A stretch of 10,513 bases of DNA from NCBI GenBank assembly GCA_009602725.1, contig WELB01000064.1, positions 390,973-401,485 on the forward strand. The letters run 5' to 3'. Below, one piece after another: positions 7,816 to 10,513 of this stretch (its first letter is position 1; each line of letters opens with the position of its first letter). The notes under the pieces are model-generated. The model worked only from the letters and a program-made list of their open reading frames with translations. It had not been told where the DNA came from and did no database searches. The DNA comes from Spirogloea muscicola (taxonomy: Eukaryota; Streptophyta; Zygnematophyceae; Spirogloeales; Spirogloeaceae). Made by a program: the position numbers and the translations under genes.

Positions 7816-10039
7816 TCACTGAATCGCCAGCTTCTGTTGGGGCCTGGGTGAGCTGCCCACATGCCGGTGGTACAAGTCTGACAGCGCCGCCACATATCGC
7901 GCATGAAACTCGTCTACAGATTCGCCTGTTTGGTGAAACACCGGCTCTCCTATCGCCACCATCAAATGCCTGCCGCACAACCACACCTTTCTTGCCTCTC
8001 AACAGGCTGTCATTGCAGCTCAAGCTCAATATGCACCCGTAAGGGTGCACACGTTGTGCAACAACAGCAGCATAGTAACAATCAGGATAACTTGTGCACT
8101 ACCTACAAAGCCAAGGCTAGCTGAAAATCGTCACCTCCGAAATGGCATGGGCAAGTTCCAGATGCCGCGCATGAACGGCGCCCCCACATTGATATACTTG
8201 TTCACGCGCTCCCAGAATCGCAGCAGCCATAGAGGGTCATGCTTGAACAGCTGACATTTCAAAGTTCAGGAACCTCAGACAAGCATCAAGGTCTAAACTG
8301 GTAGAGTCTGCAGCAAGCTTTGACGGTGCAGAAAGGAGGACAATTCAGGATTCGACGTTCACTGCCTCGTGCACCTCCCTGGCTGTCAGATTGTTGTTGA
8401 GTCATCCACCATTGAGACCACAGTCGAAGTTGCCACCATCTATCAACTCTAGATGACTGGTATTGGGAGCTCTCATGTCACCTGGTTCTCATTGAAGTGA
8501 TATACAGGGATGACGCCCGCATTTTCCTGCATTGCTATTTTGATGAAGCCTTTTCTGCAGAGTAGCTCGCCAAGTCCTTGCAGGAGAAGTCAGAAGCCCA
8601 AGCTTGTCAATGCCTGGGCTCTTGAAGTGCTACGGGCATGTCACTGAAGACCTGGGCAGCGCAAGCGGCCATGTTAGCTGCTGATGCTTCAAGACACCAA
8701 GCGAGGGTGGCAAACAGCAACCTTTTCAAAAGGTACAAGGAATCAGTGTCATCTGAGGTCCCCAGGCACACTTCCTTGACTCCACCAATCATAATCGCCA
8801 CCTGAGATGTGCCAGTCGGGCTTGACATTCAGAGTCTTGCCCCAGGTTGCATGTGAGACTGCAACCGGCCCAGCGGTCCGATCGCCAAGCAGAAGGTGAG
8901 CCGGGTTGTGCAACATTGACGTACATGATTGCCCCCCCGTAGCTTGCGGGCAATACTTTTTCTGTCAGCAGGTATAATGCCGACTGCATGGAACACGTTG
9001 CGGACAATCGGCACAAAGAAGAAACCATCTGCTGCTGCAAGAAACATGTCTCCTGTGGAGAAGCCAGCAAAGGCAGGATCAGATCGTGCACGGGCCTGAT
9101 TTGGCTGCGTGGCAGTAGCAAGCTTCTTCGGCCAACAGATTCATGTCCAGAGTTGCTCCCCACGCCTTGACTCCGCAGCCTCTTGCCCTAAGACTTCCAG
9201 CATCGCGCAGCAGCCATGCAAGCACGCCCGCACCATGGGGTAGTATCTTCTTTCTCCAGCTTTGGAGCTGCATCAGTACCCCATTGCTGTAGAACATGCG
9301 GCCATGCGGATGGCACGCCAGAATGTACGCGTGATCACCAGGGAACTCCCTGTCAGGGGCCACCCACTTCATTGAGAGCATATAACCGGCCAGCGGCCTG
9401 TAAAGGACCTGAAGAGGGTAGGAGCGGGCGCTCTGAGTGGAGGTCCAGTGAGAGTGTCGCGCCCATGCCAAGCGTGGCAGCATTGCGGCCATCTCTTGCA
9501 ACAGGGCAGCCACTCGACCCAAAGAGACGCTGAAGTTGGGAGCATGCTCGGAAGCAGCTCATCCGAGAGGGTGGCGCATCGAGCAAACGAGCAGCAGCGC
9601 CGGCACCCACACCTGCAAGCGCTCCCGCATTCTTGGGGAATACAGCGGCGGGACCGCTAGCAGGGCTGCCATGAGCGTGAAGTAGGCAGCAAGGGCCGTC
9701 CAGCCGAAGGCCCTGTGCCGCGGCAGGCGGCAGCGCAGGAGGTGAGTGGAGGCAGTGGGCCCCCTTGGGTGCGTGTGGCCCGGCAGGGGCGTCGGAGCGC
9801 TCTCCTCTCGCTCCGGAGGCTCTGCAGGGCTCGCAGCGCGGCGCGCACCGGAAGGAGAGGCGGAGGAGGGCGGCGGTGGCGAGGAGCGGCGCGAGCGTGA
9901 AGGGCAGCATGTGGTAGAGCAGGACGACGGCGGCGTCCCGCAGGAGCGGCGCGCGCCGGGCGGCGGGCAGGAAGTCGCGCGCGCGGGAAGCGCCGTCCTG
10001 CGCCTCCTTGGCCGCGCTCTCCGCGCCGGCGGGCGCCAT
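7816..10039 (-). CDS. DGAT2: Diacylglycerol O-acyltransferase type 2 (DGAT2) family enzyme (spliced, 8 exons)
   Basis: Acyl-CoA:diacylglycerol (or related acceptor) acyltransferase, catalysing the last step of triacylglycerol synthesis at the ER. Exons: 10039-9849, 9712-9613, 9408-9234, 9052-8925, 8801-8722, 8554-8482, 8250-8135 and 7969-7816. All seven introns are GT...AG and in phase, giving 338 residues, a usual DGAT2 length. Two hydrophobic segments lie at about residues 36-59 and 66-87. The catalytic motif HPHG is at 130-133 (CHPHGRMFYS). PIVR at 170-173 fits the family PxxR motif; IGGVKE (203-208) corresponds to the xGGxAE block; RKGFIKIA (225-232) followed by AGVIPVYHF is the RxGFxxxA...VPxxxFG block; VAIGEPV (292-298) is near the C-terminus. 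The FG of that block is FN here. The start is the ATG at 10039, context GCCATGG. Whether it uses diacylglycerol, monoacylglycerol or another acceptor cannot be told from sequence. Confidence 0.94.
8032..8049. repeat. 7-bp inverted repeat inside the last DGAT2 intron
   Basis: TGCACCC (8032-8038) and GGGTGCA (8043-8049) are exact reverse complements around a 4-nt loop GTAA. It lies within the intron 8134-7970 of the DGAT2-family gene, between the donor and the acceptor. It may fold in the pre-mRNA; a role is not shown. Confidence 0.4.
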
Positions 10040-10513
10040 GGCGCCGGAGCTGGGCCGAGCGGGCGACCACCGATGGCCGGCAGCTCCTCCTTGGCCAGGC
10101 GGGGGGGGGGGGGTGTTCAGAGCAAGTCAGCTCTGCGCTTGCGCCTGCGGGAGAGCCACCTCGCTCCAAGAGAAGTGGCGCTCCACTGGGTTCCTTTGTT
10201 CCATGTTCTCGTTCTTTGTTCATTCTTTTTTGGGCTCTCTCTCTCTCTTTCTGGGCTGGCTTGTCCAGCCCCTATCCTCAATGGGCGAGCCCTTTCTTCT
10301 TTCTTCTCGACGAGGGCGAGGCACTCGAGAAGAAGAGCTGCTCTTGTTCCAGGCGCCTATCCAAGGCCCGGGGAATGCCATGACCCATACATACAGTACG
10401 TCGGGTGGAGAGGCGGCGTGTGGGGCGGGGTGCCGGCGAGAAGCGCCCCTCCCCCCCCGCAGGCAGGGCGGCACGTGGGGCGCGTGCGGCGGCGCGGCGC
10501 CGCGCCACGCGGC
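10040..10513 (-). promoter_or_regulatory. GC-rich 5' leader/promoter region of the DGAT2-family gene
   Basis: The 470 bp upstream of the DGAT2 start are GC-rich and carry several low-complexity tracts: a run of 13 G (plus strand 10101-10113), an alternating CT tract near 10235-10250, and a run of eight C (10451-10458). Read in the gene's direction these are C-, GA- and G-tracts. A minus-strand ATG at 10223 opens a 188-codon frame that runs past the DGAT2 ATG in another frame and ends at 9657. If transcription starts upstream of it, it would be an overlapping upstream ORF. I find no TATA box. Confidence 0.35.
10253..10271. repeat. 7-bp inverted repeat in the DGAT2 upstream region
   Basis: GGGCTGG (10253-10259) and CCAGCCC (10265-10271) are exact reverse complements around the 5-nt loop CTTGT, right beside the CT tract. 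It is about 215 bp upstream of the DGAT2 start codon and could form a GC-rich stem in a long leader or serve as a palindromic binding site. Confidence 0.4.

Noticed and set aside
7346-8050. A 234-codon minus-strand ORF.
   Set aside because: It overlaps the last DGAT2 exon in the wrong frame and has no recognisable motif; the correct frame there gives the conserved C-terminal block VAIGEPV.
500-10039. A functional cluster linking the BPI-type lipid-binding gene with the DGAT2 gene.
   Set aside because: They lie on opposite strands about 4 kb apart with an unrelated gene between; sharing a lipid theme can be coincidence.
1-10513. Bacterial origin, operons, CRISPR array, rRNA or tRNA genes.
   Set aside because: Genes are intron-split and eukaryotic in family; no spaced repeats, Shine-Dalgarno-led gene series or RNA gene signatures were seen.

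Overview
The window reads as nuclear DNA of a eukaryote, most likely a green alga or a near relative. Protein-coding stretches are short and broken by GT...AG introns of about 70-290 bp. Two genes rebuild exon by exon with matching phases into recognisable families. There is no sign of bacterial operons or ribosome binding sites. The algal call rests on compact introns, a plant/algal type of BPI/LBP protein, a DGAT2-type acyltransferase, and one TGTAA polyadenylation-like signal. The species cannot be named from this sequence.

Layout, left to right. (1) 1-260, minus: the C-terminal end of a reverse-transcriptase-like (non-LTR retroelement) ORF, cut by the window edge and missing its core. (2) 500-3687, plus: a secreted BPI/LBP-family lipid-binding protein. 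Its last seven exons and the end of the preceding one are resolved with consistent phase; only the join between the signal-peptide exon and the next exon is tentative. (3) 4176-5662, minus: a gene for an unrecognised protein with an N-terminal signal peptide or anchor, seven or so short exons, convergent with the BPI gene. (4) 5663-7815: about 2.1 kb with no recognised gene. It holds weak coding-like fragments on the minus strand, a perfect 11-bp hairpin and a 10-bp direct repeat. (5) 7816-10039, minus: a complete eight-exon diacylglycerol O-acyltransferase type 2 (DGAT2) family gene, 338 codons plus stop. (6) 10040-10513: GC-rich leader or promoter of the DGAT2 gene, with a 13-G run, a CT tract and a small hairpin.

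All three genes begin in a very GC-rich island (roughly 1-1000, 5200-5700 and 9650-10513) and become much less GC-rich towards their 3' ends, so the islands mark the promoter ends. Nothing shows that the genes act together: one is a secreted lipid/LPS-binding-type protein, one an ER triacylglycerol-synthesis enzyme, one unknown. No CRISPR array, rRNA, tRNA or intact mobile element was found.
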